DNA of 64,000 bases from Monocercomonoides exilis. Its lineage: Eukaryota; Preaxostyla; Oxymonadida; Polymastigidae. The translations under genes were made by a program, and so were the position numbers. The stretch lies in NCBI GenBank assembly GCA_001643675.2, contig LSRY02000007.1, positions 687,001 to 751,000 on the forward strand, given 5' to 3'. Under the pieces are notes generated by a model, which saw only the letters and a program-made list of their open reading frames with translations, did not search any database and was not told the origin of the DNA. Below are positions 22,901 to 36,000 of this stretch, one piece after another. Each line of letters starts with the position of its first letter. Within the stretch, counting starts at the first letter, position 1.

Positions 22901-25900
22901 AATTAGAATGGAGATTAAGAATCAAAGAGAAGAAAGAGAAGGAGAGATTGGAAAAAGAGCAAAGAGACAAAGAAAAGAAGGAGAAAGAGAGAATGGAAAG
23001 AGAGCGGCGAGAACAAGAAAGACAGCAACGGGAAAAAGACAGAGAAAAAGAGAAGTACGGAATGTTTGTGAGCGAAGACTGGATGCTGAGAGAACGAGAA
23101 CGAAGAGAAAGAGAGCAGAGACAGCTAAAAATACGTATTTTGGAGCCAAACAAACCGAAACAAGCGAAAAAGGAGACATTTTTGAATGTTTATCAGTCAG
23201 AAAAAGTGAACGAAAAAAGCCCATCAAATGCTCAATCACGAACACAACACAGTGAAAACGAGGCAACAACTCAGAATCAGATGAATGCAAGCCAAGAGAA
23301 TGCAGAAGACTTCAATTTGAATCCGATGCAGCCACAGTATCAAGCAAGCAAAGAAGATATTTCGCTTTTTGATCTGATTGAAGAAGATGGCATAGATGAG
23401 TTTATGCAGACAGAACTGTATTCAACTTATTCAGAGCATTCGACAGTCAGCGATGGCAACGAAAGAAGGGCAAATGAGACGAGTGAGGTTGAAAGGGTAC
23501 GCTCCTCTCAGATTGAAAAAACTGACAAACCGAACGAAGAGAATTCTTCAGCTGGAAACGCATCAACAACAAAGACGGGAGCGTTTTCTTATGTTTCGCC
23601 TTATTTAAATGGTGATAATTTCTCAAAGTTACCACGCATTATACCAAAACTTACACTCGAAGAGTTAGACAGAAAAGATACACCAAATAACACAGGAAGA
23701 AGATCTCTCAATGAAAATTCACTTTCAAAGGATGGCTTATCCACAAATGTGTCATCAATTAAGCGTGTTATTTCATCCTCAGACATTCCTCTTACCCCAG
23801 TTCCAGGTGAGCCTGTTGCTTATTCTTCTTCAACTGCTACTTCTTCAAGTTACTCTTCTTTCTCTTCGTATTCAACTCCATCTGTAATCAACACCGTGAT
23901 TGGCAACAGACAAAAAAGCAAAATCTCAAAAAATGTATCAATCATTCCACCAAGCTATGCCTTCAATGAATCTTCGATGCCTGATCTGCCTCCAACTCCT
24001 ACCTCTGCTTTTGCCAACTTATCGCCTGCAATTGACAGGATAAGCCGTTCTCATCTGTCAACTTCTGCATCTCCCCACGTTGCATCAGCATCATCATCTT
24101 ATTCTACATCTTCTCCTTCTATTCATTCTTTCCCCTCAACAGCTACTCCTCCTCTTCCTCTTCCTCCGCTTCCTCTGTTTCTTTCTCCGCCTATACGTAA
24201 CACTCGCAACAGAGCAGCCGGTTCAACAACACCAAGAAGCAGAGAAATTGAGAGAGTTGGCTTGAAAGAGAAGGATGTCAAAAGATCAATCAGCATGGAA
24301 GACATGATGTACTATCCAAATGATCAGTCAAATCGCTCTGATGCTTCTGAGTCATTGCCACCTTATTCATTCAACGAGAAAGCAGGAAACTTTTACGAAG
24401 ACGGAAGAGTCTCAACCGAATTCGAAGGGACGAAGCACAATTACCCTCACAAATTATATCATCATTCAGTTTCTGAATCAACAGATGGCTCGTTTTCTCC
24501 TTCATCTTTGTCTTCGTCCTCTTCCTCCTCTTCCTCTTCCTCCTCTTCTTCTGTTCCTCATTCCTCGTCCATCCGTCTAACAAGGCAGATGCTGCAACAG
24601 CCAGTCACAACTCCGCCTGTTGTTTCCATCCCACCACAGCCTGCTCCGCCTCTCATGCAATCGCCTCCAGCTTTCTTTTCATCGCACGCCAGTGTGCTCC
24701 CTGCAAACAGGGCCAATCCTCTTTCTGGGCAGAACTTGCCTCGCCAGGCAGATTCCAGCAACTCGCCGTACTTGCCTTCTTCTTCATCTTCGTCTTCATC
24801 GTCGTCTTCTTCTTCTTCTATTTCAGTTATATCTCCTGCAACCATGTTAATTCAGCCTAGCTCATCTGTTCATTCACCATCAACATTGTCAATATTTCCA
24901 TCAGCTCAACCACAATATGATTCTCGCTTTTCACTCGTTCCTGAGCATGTTCGCCAAGGAGAGGTGTGTTTCGGAAGCTTGTGTGATATATATTTTTATG
25001 AAAATGAATTTTTACCTTTAAGAATAATTGAACTTGAAAAATTACTATCGTTGAATTCTTTGTATTTTAAAACCTTTTTTGATTCTTTTATTAATCGTTG
25101 ATGATTCATAATGTCTTTATACTTGATGTTTATATAATTCTCTATTTTCCAGAATGCCTATCCATATGCGTCTTTCTCTCCTCTGTTCGAGCGGGAGAAG
25201 TTCAACAGCCCGCCGCCAATGTATACTTATCTGTCTTCATCCACCGCGTCTGCCTGTTCTGCCTCTTCACCTGCGCCTTCTTCGTTTGTGTCGTCGCATC
25301 TGTCTTCTGTTTCGCCGTCTTCATTGAGCGACGTTTCGATGTCAGTTGACAGCAACGAGCAGCTTCTACAGCAGTCTCAATACAGAAACTTTGACACACA
25401 AAAGCAAATGGCTTCACAAAATGGAACTTTGCCGAGTTTCTTTTCCACGGCTGCGTTAGCTTCGACATCATCAGCTGCAACTTATTCTCTTTCGAACACA
25501 TCTTACTCTTATCCGTCTTCAGAAACAGAATATCCACAGCCTTCCATTGACTCCAATACGTCAACACAGAATGATTCTCCAACCGCAAAGCCAACTATTT
25601 CATCATCATCTTCTTCGGATGCAGAAACAGCCGACTCCACATCCCCGAAGCTGATGGAGCCTTCTTCAGATCCGCTGGATTCCACTTTGTCTTCTTCCTT
25701 TGAAACACACCAGCCGTATGCTCTGTCTGCCACATCTCCTCCCTTTTCGCCGAGGTATTCGCCTCCGCCTTTGCTGGACGACAGCCATCCGTTTTATTCG
25801 CTCGGCCTCGACTCTTTTTCTTTCAATTCTCCTCCGCCGCCTCTTTCTCATTCTCCGAATCCTCATTCCTCTTTCTTCTCTTCTCATTCTTCGTCCTCTT

Positions 25901-26514
25901 CGTCCTCTGCTGATGCTTCGTATCCGTCTTCTCCTTCTTCGAACAGCCATGATCATCTGTTTTCATCAGACTGGGGATTTTCGTTGTTAGCACCTCCTCA
26001 TTCTTCATCTTCATCATCATCGTCATCTTCATCATCGACGTCAGCTGCAGAAACGTCTTCTTCTCCTTCCTCTTCTTCCTCCTCTTCTTCTTCAACTTCT
26101 AATTCTTCTTCGTCAATGGCATCACAAAATTATATATCATCGTTTTTCAATTTGGTTGATGCACCGACAAGCCCTCGCAGCCAATCTCCTTCCGTAGCAG
26201 TTCCGCTGTCTCCGCCTTTTTCACTCAATTCGTCGACTTTCTACAAATACGCAGATGAGTCTGAACACAATCCTATGCTTCTTCATTCTTCTCTGCAGCA
26301 GTTGCATTCCTCATCCACCGATTCTCCATCGACATCCATCGGCGACCCGAATCCTTCATCGACTTATATGTCTCATTTGTACGAAATACACAATAGTTTA
26401 AGCCTCGAGCCGTCATCTCTTGCAAGTGGGCACGTACAACGCAGCGAAGAACAACGCTCCAGACTGGGAAGATCTCTGGGCTCAAAGGAAAAACAAGAAG
26501 ATTCCGTGAAGTAG
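12620..26514 (+). CDS. Giant polytopic membrane protein with poly-Ser, His-rich and ER/K helix regions
   Basis: Three exons (12620-12832, 12904-24963, 25153-26514) join in phase 0 at GTTTGC/TTTCTAG and GTGTGT/TTTCCAG to about 4,544 residues; exon 2 alone is 12 kb. I do not recognise the family. Hydrophobic segments suggest about a dozen membrane passes: two in exon 1, one near residues 148-177, and clusters near 1897-1945, 2095-2167, 2437-2487 and 2720-2770. Between them lie long disordered stretches: poly-Ser runs, a Gly run near 592-602, acidic and Lys/Glu-rich blocks, and His-rich patches near 2066-2091 and 3060-3089 that could bind metal. An ER/K-rich single-alpha-helix or coiled coil spans about 3310-3485. 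The Ser-rich tail continues in exon 3. Membrane clusters spaced by huge loops suggest a scaffold or channel-like role, which is speculation. The stop is TAG, with AATAAA at 26555-26560. Confidence 0.75.
13957..13997. repeat. In-frame (TTC)n tract encoding poly-Ser
   Basis: About 13 TCT units encode a run of serines within exon 2 of the giant gene. It is the purest of many Ser-codon runs in this gene. Others, with mixed TCN codons, lie near 24511-24550, 24779-24820 and 25999-26115. Confidence 0.9.
14464..14492. repeat. In-frame (GGA)n tract encoding poly-Gly
   Basis: About ten GGA codons lie in exon 2 of the giant gene, forming a homopurine run on the coding strand between a disordered acidic stretch and a Lys-rich stretch. 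Confidence 0.9.
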
Positions 26515-27256
26515 GACAAAATTTCAGAAGACAATCTTGAATTTAAAAAAATAGAATAAAAGTGATTTTTTTAATGTCAATTTTTTTTGAGCCATTCATT
26601 CATTTAATAACATTTTAGTGCAGTTTTATCAACAAAAGTTTGAGTGATGTTTTTCATTTGAAAAACGAACAAAGAAATTATTACTAAAATAAACTAAATC
26701 AAAAATGGAAAAGTTGATACTGTATTCTATTCTGCTTGGAAAATGCAATGGAAAAAAAAAGATTTCCAAAAAGTTCGACAGTTTTCTTTTATTTCCTTTT
26801 TGAGTTATTGATATTTCACATCATTTTACTCCGAAAAAAAAAACACAGAGTAATTAAAGTGATATATTTCTATTCATGCTATAAAAAATTATTTGTTGTA
26901 AATTTTCATTTCAAAGGTTCCAATTCAAAAGATTGAAAAAATAAATAATAAAAATGATATCTTCATTTGCATTGCACTGATATCTGAAATGAATTTGAGA
27001 AACAACGAAATCAGATGAAAATTACAAGCGTAACCAACGATATACAAAATAATAATAATTTTTTTTTGCATTGTTATGCAAAAGCTTAAATATTATTACA
27101 AACAAATTAAAAATACAACCTGAAATCAAATTAAAAAAAAAATTTGAAAGAAAAGAAAATCGCATTTTCATCTTTCTCACTTTTCCAAAAATCATTTAAT
27201 TGAATAAAACATAACGTTTTTCAAATGGCTTCTCTCTATCAGAAAGAATACTCATC
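26515..27256. other. Convergent 3' intergenic region, no gene seen
   Basis: This sequence of 742 bp lies between the ends of two convergent genes. It is AT-rich, holds the putative poly(A) signal of the giant gene at 26555-26560, and shows no conserved frame or repeat. Confidence 0.5.
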
Positions 27257-28461
27257 TCAATCATCAGCAGGGGCTTGACCATAGAGCAAAAGAGAAATAT
27301 TTTGCCAATATGTGCGAAGGAATACAACAAACATCGCCGCAATAAACCTAAACGAAAGAGTTACGGTATTGACTGAAATCAGAAGCTCAACCAAAAATTG
27401 TAATCCTCCGAGGAATTTTGTACCGGTTTTTGTTGGGCCCTGCATTCATTAAAACACAAGAAAGTATTTACAAAACCGATAAGTTAAAAAAATACAATAA
27501 AACAATAAATAAACAACTGACAAACCAGAGTGTTTCTGCCTGGAAGAATGATTGCACCACGAACAGTCCACACAACAAGAAACAATACGTGAACAACAGT
27601 CAGCAAGCAGCCGACAAACATGCATCTGCGCTCAATCTTATAACTGGGAACATATTGCGGAATAAGTTGGTCAATAGATGTCAAGACTGGCTGAGGATTC
27701 GCAAGAATATATTTTGCAGGCTTCATAAAAAACAAGTAATGCAAAATTGTGTGAAGAATTTGCTCAAATCCATCGATAACTAAAAACATCTATATTTCAA
27801 ATAAAGGAAAATCAAAACTTAATAAAAAAATACATTGTAAATGTTCGTACTTGCATTGGAATTTTTTCACCTGCTCTGTCTGTTGTTGTTGCAAAACCGC
27901 AAATGATCATTGCAACTGCCCATACAAATTGAACGGCCATCCATATAAATGTATTTCCAACTTTGCTAAAAGGAAACAAATAAAGTTCATTCAAATTTTG
28001 TACGAATTCCTTTTCAATATTTGATTCAATTCCAGCTGCTGAAAGCATTTTTTTATTTCCACTTTCGCCTGCACTTCTAGTTTCCAGAGTGTTCAGTGCG
28101 GCAGAAGAGGAACTGTTTTGATCATTTAAACTGATGTCTGATTCAGGATCTGGCTCTGGATCTCCAGGAAATGTCCAACGAGTATCTCCGTCATCTTAAA
28201 GGAAAGCGATAATTAAATGATAAAAACATGTATAACCATACCATTGTAGTAATAAGTATCTCCTTTAAATGACATTATCAAACGGAATATTTAATTATTC
28301 AAATTTTAACAAAAAAATCAACAACATTAAAATTGAAAATTCAAATACCGCTGGACTGATCAATTGCAGAATACCAACCTAAAAGAGAATTGAAAGAATT
28401 ATTCTGAAAAAAAAAAACAGTTTGATCTTTAACCTGGTGGAAGTTCTCTTTCAGAAGACAT
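27257..28461 (-). CDS. WW-domain multi-pass membrane protein
   Basis: Six exons (28461-28434, 28378-28349, 28262-28242, 28194-27851, 27789-27526, 27439-27257) give 289 residues with every phase consistent. Residues 7-39 form a canonical WW domain: LPPGW with W11, the strand YYYN at 23-26, W33 and P36. WW domains bind proline-rich ligands such as PPxY. After an acidic Ser-rich linker come several hydrophobic helices, near residues 115-130 (FIWMAVQFVWAVAMIICG), 205-225 (FVGCLLTVVHVLFLVVWTV) and 245-280. The protein is therefore a membrane protein with a cytosolic ligand-binding head. I know no family with this pairing and cannot name it. Three of the first exons are under 31 nt. Confidence 0.8.
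28242..28262 (-). other. 21-nt microexon encoding the WW-domain YYYN core
   Basis: The 21 bases between acceptor TTTAAAG and donor GTATGG supply codons for (G)DTYYYN in phase 1 on both sides. Without it the WW domain lacks its central strand but the frame is kept. The exon is therefore skippable in frame. Confidence 0.8.
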
Positions 28462-28899
28462 TTCTATTTATATTAATGGCTTTTGGATCAATAATAATCT
28501 ATTTTTTATTAGGTATTTCGAAAAAATAAACTTGAACAGAATAAAATGGAATAAAAATAAAAAACAATTAATTAACTCACATCATTAAAAATTTGTCTTC
28601 AATTCAAAGAAGAAATGCTTGACACTATGCATTTGTATCTTTTCATAAATAAAGAGGGGAAGTATAATCGGTTCAAAGAATAAAAATTTCTGCATTTTGA
28701 ATGCATTAATAGTCTGCTTTCATTTTAATATTGAGAGTTTCTTTATATGTGTTTAACATTTCTTTATATTAGCGATCAAAATTGAATAACTGTCAGTTTT
28801 TCACCGCAAAAATTTGAAATGATGTTGTGCTAAAAATAAACTCTGATTGAAAGGATATTTATCCAAATTAAATTGTCTTTGAAATGGCGATATGATTTC
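28462..28899. other. Intergenic spacer upstream of the WW-domain gene
   Basis: This AT-rich stretch of 438 bp lies between two genes on the minus strand. It must hold the promoter of the WW gene and the 3' end of the YIPF6 gene. No further feature was recognised. Confidence 0.45.
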
Positions 28900-29827
28900 C
28901 TAACTTGTGATACTCAGCCAAGTTATACTTACACAAAAAAGGCAAACAGGATATAATGCAAGTACAACACGATTCGCATCAACGACACTTCTAAACATTG
29001 GAATAAGAGCTATAAAACAAATAATGATAAAATTGTTGAAAATATCTTGCCAAACAAATACAACACCTATTAATGCCCATACAAGGGCTGCAATACCCAA
29101 CACTCCCTTTACAATTGTTGTTGCCAGTAGGCCTGCGGTATATGACAAAATCAATCCTATTAAAGCTATTGCTGCAAAAGGAAATGCCACATATCCAAGC
29201 AAGCAAACGCTCTGGAAAAATGATCTTTTATCATTGTATTGTTCAAAAAAATTCAAAACAAATTCGTTCATTATATTTAAAAGAAAAATAGAATTAATAA
29301 AAAATATCAAATACATTTGCCCCCCAAGAAGTGTAATGTTTACGGTGACAGCAGTAGATCCAAGCCACATTACAACAAAAACTATCGAAAAAAGAACAGA
29401 TGGATCTTTTTTTGAAGATTTCGTTCCAACGAGGCAACTGATGAAAAAACAGATAAAATTTATATTAAAAAGTTATTCCTTTAAATGCGTTATATATATA
29501 TTTTAATACCAAGCTAATGTGAGGCATATTAACAGAGGACCCCACAAATCCCCTAAAACGCACAGTTAATATGCACAAAAATAATCACAGAACACTTAAG
29601 TTAAAATAATAAGGAATCTGTTTCATACAATTTCGAAGTTCCTTTTGTAAATCTTTTCGTCTGGATGGAATAAGAACAACCGCAAGCTTTTGAACAATTG
29701 ATCGACCATCTCTCAAAATTGACTCCATTACACTTTCATTAAGCGTATCTGAATCTTCCAATGTGAGAACATCATCTGACATTTCTCCTCCTTCATCAGA
29801 AGGAAGAGGATCCATAAAACTTGTCAT
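28900..29827 (-). CDS. YIPF6: YIPF6-like Yip1-domain Golgi membrane protein
   Basis: Four exons (29827-29629, 29552-29510, about 29437-29314, 29224-28900) give about 229 residues, against about 236 in animal YIPF6. Family landmarks are in order: ESILRDGRSIVQKLAVVLIP, WDLWGPLLICLTLA, then a membrane segment ending LLGGQISFFQSVCLLGY, and three more membrane helices, the last ending VCLFCVSITWLS. Yip1-family proteins are small five-pass proteins of ER-Golgi membranes that bind Rab GTPases and help vesicle formation. A near-perfect donor GTAAGT occurs in the last exon, but the residues it encodes align with the family C-terminus, so it is read as coding. The third donor could be off by one base. 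The stop is TAG. Confidence 0.88.
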
Positions 29828-30088
29828 GAGAAAAAACTTTTTATGGGATGAATTTCACAACAAATAAATATTTAAATCTTGATTTAAAATAACTCTTTCA
29901 TTCTTGTACTTCAAACCAACGGAAATACTTTCCTATAATTAAACAACGTAACAACATATGAATAATTGGAAATATTAAAAAAATACGAAAATAACACGCA
30001 AACTGCTTGCAAATAATAATAAGGCAAATCATATAAAATACAAAAAGATAATAAATAATAATACATCAAGCCCACAAGTTAAATACTT

Positions 30089-33000
30089 TTATGTTAAAAG
30101 GAAATTAGGATCTTGAATCTGAAGGTGCTTCTTTTTATGTTCATGAGAAGATTTCAATTTTGAATATTTGAACCTTATTCGAAAACGTATCCCACAAAAG
30201 AAAAATACTATTAATCCAATTATTGTGCACATCACGACAGTTCCGCACACAGCAAGCGTTACAATGCGCTCTCTTCTACTCGCGATCAGATTATTCACCT
30301 TGATTTCGATTGGGGTTTGAGTGAACGTGTATCCGCCATCACAGGAAATAAAGAAATAAAGGTGTGAAGGAATACTTTTGGAAGAAATGGAGGAAACATT
30401 TAGTGATGATTGGGTGGTAAGCACAAATGAAGTTGTATCAGAATCAACAAAAGCACGGATATCAAACATAAGCTGATTTTCTGAAAGAACTAATGTTGGT
30501 AGTTTTGATTTTAAAGGTAACACTGGTACAGAAGCACGGGCCAAAGAAGGATAAGAAAAGTTGGATATCATTTTTTGTGAATTTGCTTGTGATAGATTTA
30601 TTCCATGGTGTGTTTGATAATCCAAAGACGATGGCTGAGAGTTGGTTGTAGTTGTGCCTAAATCATCAATTTCCTCATTAAATTTTGATAAATGAGATTC
30701 ATTAATAACTGGAACTTGATTCACAGTAGATATGCAGAGCATTGGTCTAAATGGCATAATTCCAACCCCTCTGAACATCATAACTGGTAGCATTGGAAAG
30801 TCTGTTGCATCAAAATTTGAAACAGATGGCAACACTTTTGTGGGCGGATTCAATCTGCATCTCGAAGCATCACTGATCGTCTCTATGTGTTCTCTGCATG
30901 TTGAGTCACACAATAACGAAGGATGACTTGCATTGAAGGGATCTTTGCTGTGAATAATAAGGAACGATGAATCGCAGGCGCTGTCAAGTCCAATCACCAC
31001 ATTTTCGATTTCAACGTTGTTCGAACCGAACTTTGTGTCCATGTCTGCTTCGACAATCGCTCCAGAACGAAGCGAAATGCCTGCGTTGTTGTTCTTCGAG
31101 AATCCGCAGTTCGAAAGCAGAACATGAGAATAAGAGATGCGGTTATGAACAGACGAGAAAGAAATATTTCGCTTCATCGAAGAAGAATTATTTGTCGAAG
31201 TTATTTTCGAATGCCTTTTCAACGAATTGCCAGCATGATTCAATTCATTTACGAAATCTGGCATAAATGGAAATTCTGAAAGAGAAGCACTTTCGAAAGC
31301 ATCTGCTCCAAATACAGAAATTGCACCACCACAAGGAAACAGTTCCCAGTTTGAATTTGAGGAGTGATATTTCCTAGTTGTTTTTGATCTATTTTTTGCA
31401 AGTTTTTCATCCAAAGAAGACTTTAATCGATTGTTGTTTCCAGCTGCCAATGAAAAATGTTTGCAAGGAGAAAAAGAAGAATCCAAATCTTGATTGCAAT
31501 GATTGTCAGTAAAAGATGTGGTTGTAATAATAACAGATGCATTTTCACCTTCATTGAAATGAAGCCATTCAAGATTGTCTTCTGCAATTTCGTCCACTCC
31601 TTTAAGATAAGAGCTCTCGATTAAATTTTTGTTTTGAACATGATTTTTCATTCCATTTTCATTCATTTCCAAATTTTCTGCCATTCCTTTTAGAGATTTT
31701 TGATATGGAAGACCCAACACGCATATAGCGCCTCCGCTCTGCGATGCAACATTGTTGACGAACCTGCACTTGCTAATAAAAGTTATGATGGTCAAATATT
31801 CTGTCGATGCCTCTGCAAAGACCGCTCCTCCGAACGATGCTGAGCAATTGTCAAAGACTGAGCCAACGAATTCAATTGTTCGATATTCTGAGATTGAAAA
31901 GACGCTGAAAGGAGCAATCGAAACGGCTCCTCCGCGTAGCTTAAATAACGCTGAGTCTTGCACAGGAGAATTTAACTCGCTACGAGGATTTGTATTATTC
32001 ATTGTTTCAGGGCAGATCTTTTCTTGTGAACTGCAACCAGAGTTTTCGAGAGATTCAGCGGTTGCTTTGTCAGAAGTGATGGTACAGCAATCTTGGAAGG
32101 AGCAATGATCTCTAATACGAGCAGTATAATTGTTTGATGGTACGCAAATAAATAGAGCCCCTCCCTCTTCAGTTGCATAGCAGGAAGAAAATTGCACTGA
32201 AGACAATGAAACCATTGAAAGTGACCAACCAGACAAATGCACAGCAGCTCCACGTGCAGCGGTCAGATTCCGAAAAGTGATATTTGCAATGATTGTGTTG
32301 TAGCAATACGCAATAAACATGCCAGCTCCATTGGCAGAACTGAAAGGAGCGGGCAAATAAGGCGACGGAGCGTCCTTTGTTTGACCCACATAATTAAAAA
32401 AGCCGTATTCTGTCCCTTCGTTGAGGGCACCTTTCACGAAAAGAGTATTTGCCCCAACAACAGTCAAAATCGGATTGTGACTTACTTCTTGTTGATATCA
32501 ATATAGATAAAAAAAAGCAGATTTAGACATAAAAAAATGATCCTTTAAAAAAAAAAAAAACATTTTCTAAATAATTATTTCACACCATTATCAGAATCGT
32601 TGAAGTCATCAAAACTTTGATATAATTTGTTTAAACTATTAAAAGGAGTGTCCATTTGAAAGATGCATCTATCAATATAAATCTCTCCTTTGCTTGTTAT
32701 CAATTCTTGATTGCATCTTCCTTGAAAAGCTGAAGTTGACATTTCTTTCTTGAATTTTTTACCAAACGCATGCTTTTTATTCGCATTATCTTCAGAAAAT
32801 GAATCGTACTCATCATTCAGTCGTTCATATTCATCGTTTTCTTCGCCGTATACAAGCCTCGTAAAGTGGATTGCCATTCCATCGCTACCAGAGCTGCAAG
32901 AAGTAAAATTACATCCAGCTATATTCATGCTCCTTGAAGATGCAATAGCGCCTCCAGACTTTTTTGAAATGCACCGAACGAAAGTTGCGTTTGTTACAAA

Positions 33001-36000
33001 AAACTTTGAGTTTTCGTCTTCTTCATTTGCAGGCTCTTTTCTTACACACACTCTTGAAGAATAAGAAGAATCTCGACTTCGAAAATTGCTTCTGTTTTGA
33101 TCAGAATCATCTTCTCCGAAAAAGACTCTGTCATAATTCTTAAAGGGAAAGTCGTGCGTTGTGACTTTGATTGCTCCTCCATCAAGCGCAGAAATGCAAT
33201 TCATGAAAGCACAATTGGCGATTTTCCACTCGTCAATGATGTGATCGATATGCAAAACATTTCCGTGCTTGGCCGTAATGTTCTCAAAATGTGTATTGTT
33301 CACTATCACAGAGTCGCAATCTATCGCAGCAATTGTTGCAATTGGACTTGACGTGATATGATTGACGAAACAATTAACAGATAGCTATATTGAGAATATG
33401 TTGTTATTGAATAGGATAATATTCAAGCAAAATAAAAATAATTAAAATATAAAAAATAAAGATTATTCCTTTTAAAATTGGGGAAAAAATGAAATAAATA
33501 CCGGAATAGAAGCTTGTTTTGGCCCTTTTCCTTCTTTCAGAACCACTTTTTCCGCATTCTTCACAACAAGAAGTGCAGATTCTAGTTTGACAATGATTAC
33601 AATTTAGACAAAGAAAGAAAGCAAAAGAGAGAGAAAATTAGCATTTATACATTTAAAAAAATTGTTAAATGATGAAATTGCAAACTTGTTTCTCCATTTC
33701 CTTCAAAAATACAGCTAATAATGTTAAAATCAATCTTTTCATTGACTCCAATGCAGATAAGGCCATCTGCAGTTATTTCTTGGTCCTCTCCAATCATCGT
33801 TCGAGCATTTCTAACATTATTATTTCTGAAACTTTCATCACAAGCGATATGCTTTGATTGACATTCTTCTTTTATACGCGAATTTGTTAAAACATTTCTT
33901 TTATTGTCAATGAAGCAACCACTGAATCGAGATTGCTGTGCAGAAAATGAGCGTTCAATATAAAAGCCTCCTCCATTTTCCATAGCCAAATTTGACAATA
34001 CAGAAACAACATTCACTTCAAAGGAATAATCTTCTGCATCATTACGGTTTCCCTCCTTCACGCAACTCGCTTGTCGCTCAAGCACTTCGCAATTATGATT
34101 AGTGCTGATCGAATCAGAGTCCACAGAAACTTCTTCTGCGTTGTGCTCTCTTTTGATTTTTTGGCTCAAAATTGGGGCTGCTGCATACAAACCTCCGCCA
34201 CGTGCTGCAGCAAAGCATTCAGAAAACATTGTTGATTCCATGTATATCTTTACAACGCGTGGTCCAATCATCATACCACCACCATTTCGTCCTTTGCAGC
34301 TTGATATATAAGCATGTTTCATACAAAGTGTATCAACTTCATCAACAAACAAAGCTCCTCCATCACAGTTTGTATATGAATCATGAAAATAGCACTGCGA
34401 TTCATAGCCAGTATATGGAGGAGAATAACTGCGTTGCATTTTACAGAAGCTATAATCTGCTTCCAAATTTTGCTCAGCAAAAATTTTCAGGTTTTTAATT
34501 CTTCGAAGAGTAACAAGTGAAGCAAAGAAACTTTTAATTGGTTTATCATTTGGCTCAAATGAAGAATTTCGCTTATAAAAACGAGAAGATTGTGCGCGTC
34601 CAATGGAATTTTGTGAATCAATACAACAATCAAAATTCGAGCAGTTGTTATCGTTATGATGAATTGAAGACCTAATTTTTCCGTCGAATTCGCATTTTTC
34701 GAGTTCGACTTTTTCAATTCTATCATCATCATTTTCACTTCTCGGAATAATACAGACAGCTGAACTATTTTCTGCTTCCCCCTTTTCGCAAAAACAAGAT
34801 ACAGCTCGAATACTTTTCTGGCAATAAAAACAATCTCCTGTTGAGAAAGTTGTCTGATCGTTTGTACATTCACCATTATGTTTAGCAGATGCAACTGTGC
34901 AGCCGTAAAATTTAACTTTTTCTAATGTAACAGGGAAAGATTGATCTGACGAGGGATCCACAAAACTATTGGTTCTGCAATTGCAAGAACCTTTTAAGTT
35001 TGCAAGAGACTCTTCAATCAGCAATCCACCTCCATTGCCATTTTCTGCATCAAGAGTAATACAATGCTTAAATGTGACATCGCTCATTGTAACTTTCTTA
35101 ACATCTCCTCCAATCCACACCCCTCCTCCTTTCGGAGCAGATAAATCTTCAAACATTGTTTTCTTAACAATAAGCTCTTCTGCTTTTTCAATACACAATC
35201 CGCCTCCACCAAGATTCAAATCTTCTTCATTTGAACTTTTCAATCGATTATCACTCAAAATAGTTTGAACATTGTTCAAGTTTTCGATGACAACGCAATC
35301 AGCATCAATAATTCGTATAAGAGGGCCTGAAAAGTCAATCGTCTTTGTTGGCGAATATCCAATGAATGTTGAGCCTCTAATTGTGATAGTTGTCAGAGAT
35401 TGATGAAAATGGTCTTGGGCTAATTTTGTAGTATTTTCAGATGGAGAAAATGATGAATTACTATTTTTGTTTAATCCTCTGATAAGAATTCCAGAGGCCA
35501 GAGTTCCACAGCAGTTTGAAATCTCCAGCATCGAAAGAGCTATCTTTTCCACGCCTTCAATTAGCATGCCTCCAACATCACCTAGAGAAACGCCGTTTTG
35601 AATTATCAATCCAAATGCAGTATTTTCATTTATATCATTTTTGCCATATTTTTCGAAACTTTCTAGTTGCTTTAAGTTTTCGATAATTTGGCATTCATGG
35701 ATATTTTTAAGGTATATAAGGGGTTTATCATTCGCAATCTTTGGTGAATTTAGATGACTTTCGACAACTGTTGTGTTATGAATAATCAAAATAACTGATT
35801 GCGTTGAATGAGTCCCATCTACATAAAGAGTTGATCCTGTAGGCTCCATTGAATGATACAATGAGCTATTTATTATTTTGCAGCTTCGTTGAAGATAAAT
35901 TACATCACCATCTGGCACATCAGCTTCAAGAACTTTGCCTATTACTGAATTTTTTGTCATGTTTTTATCAGAAGAGCATTCGTGTTCATTTTGTAGTAGA

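Noticed and set aside
12988-25101. Giant gene starting at the ATG at 12988 and ending at 25101
   Set aside because: A GTTTGC donor at 12833 and TTTCTAG acceptor before 12904 join an upstream two-helix exon in the same phase. A GTGTGT donor at 24964 likewise joins the Ser-rich frame ending at 26514.
28900-28920. GTAAGT donor in the last YIPF6 exon
   Set aside because: The residues read through it (CVSITWLS) align with the family C-terminus, so it is coding sequence.
28907-29506. 199-codon plus-strand frame
   Set aside because: It lies antisense to the YIPF6 exons, which align along their full length to a known family.
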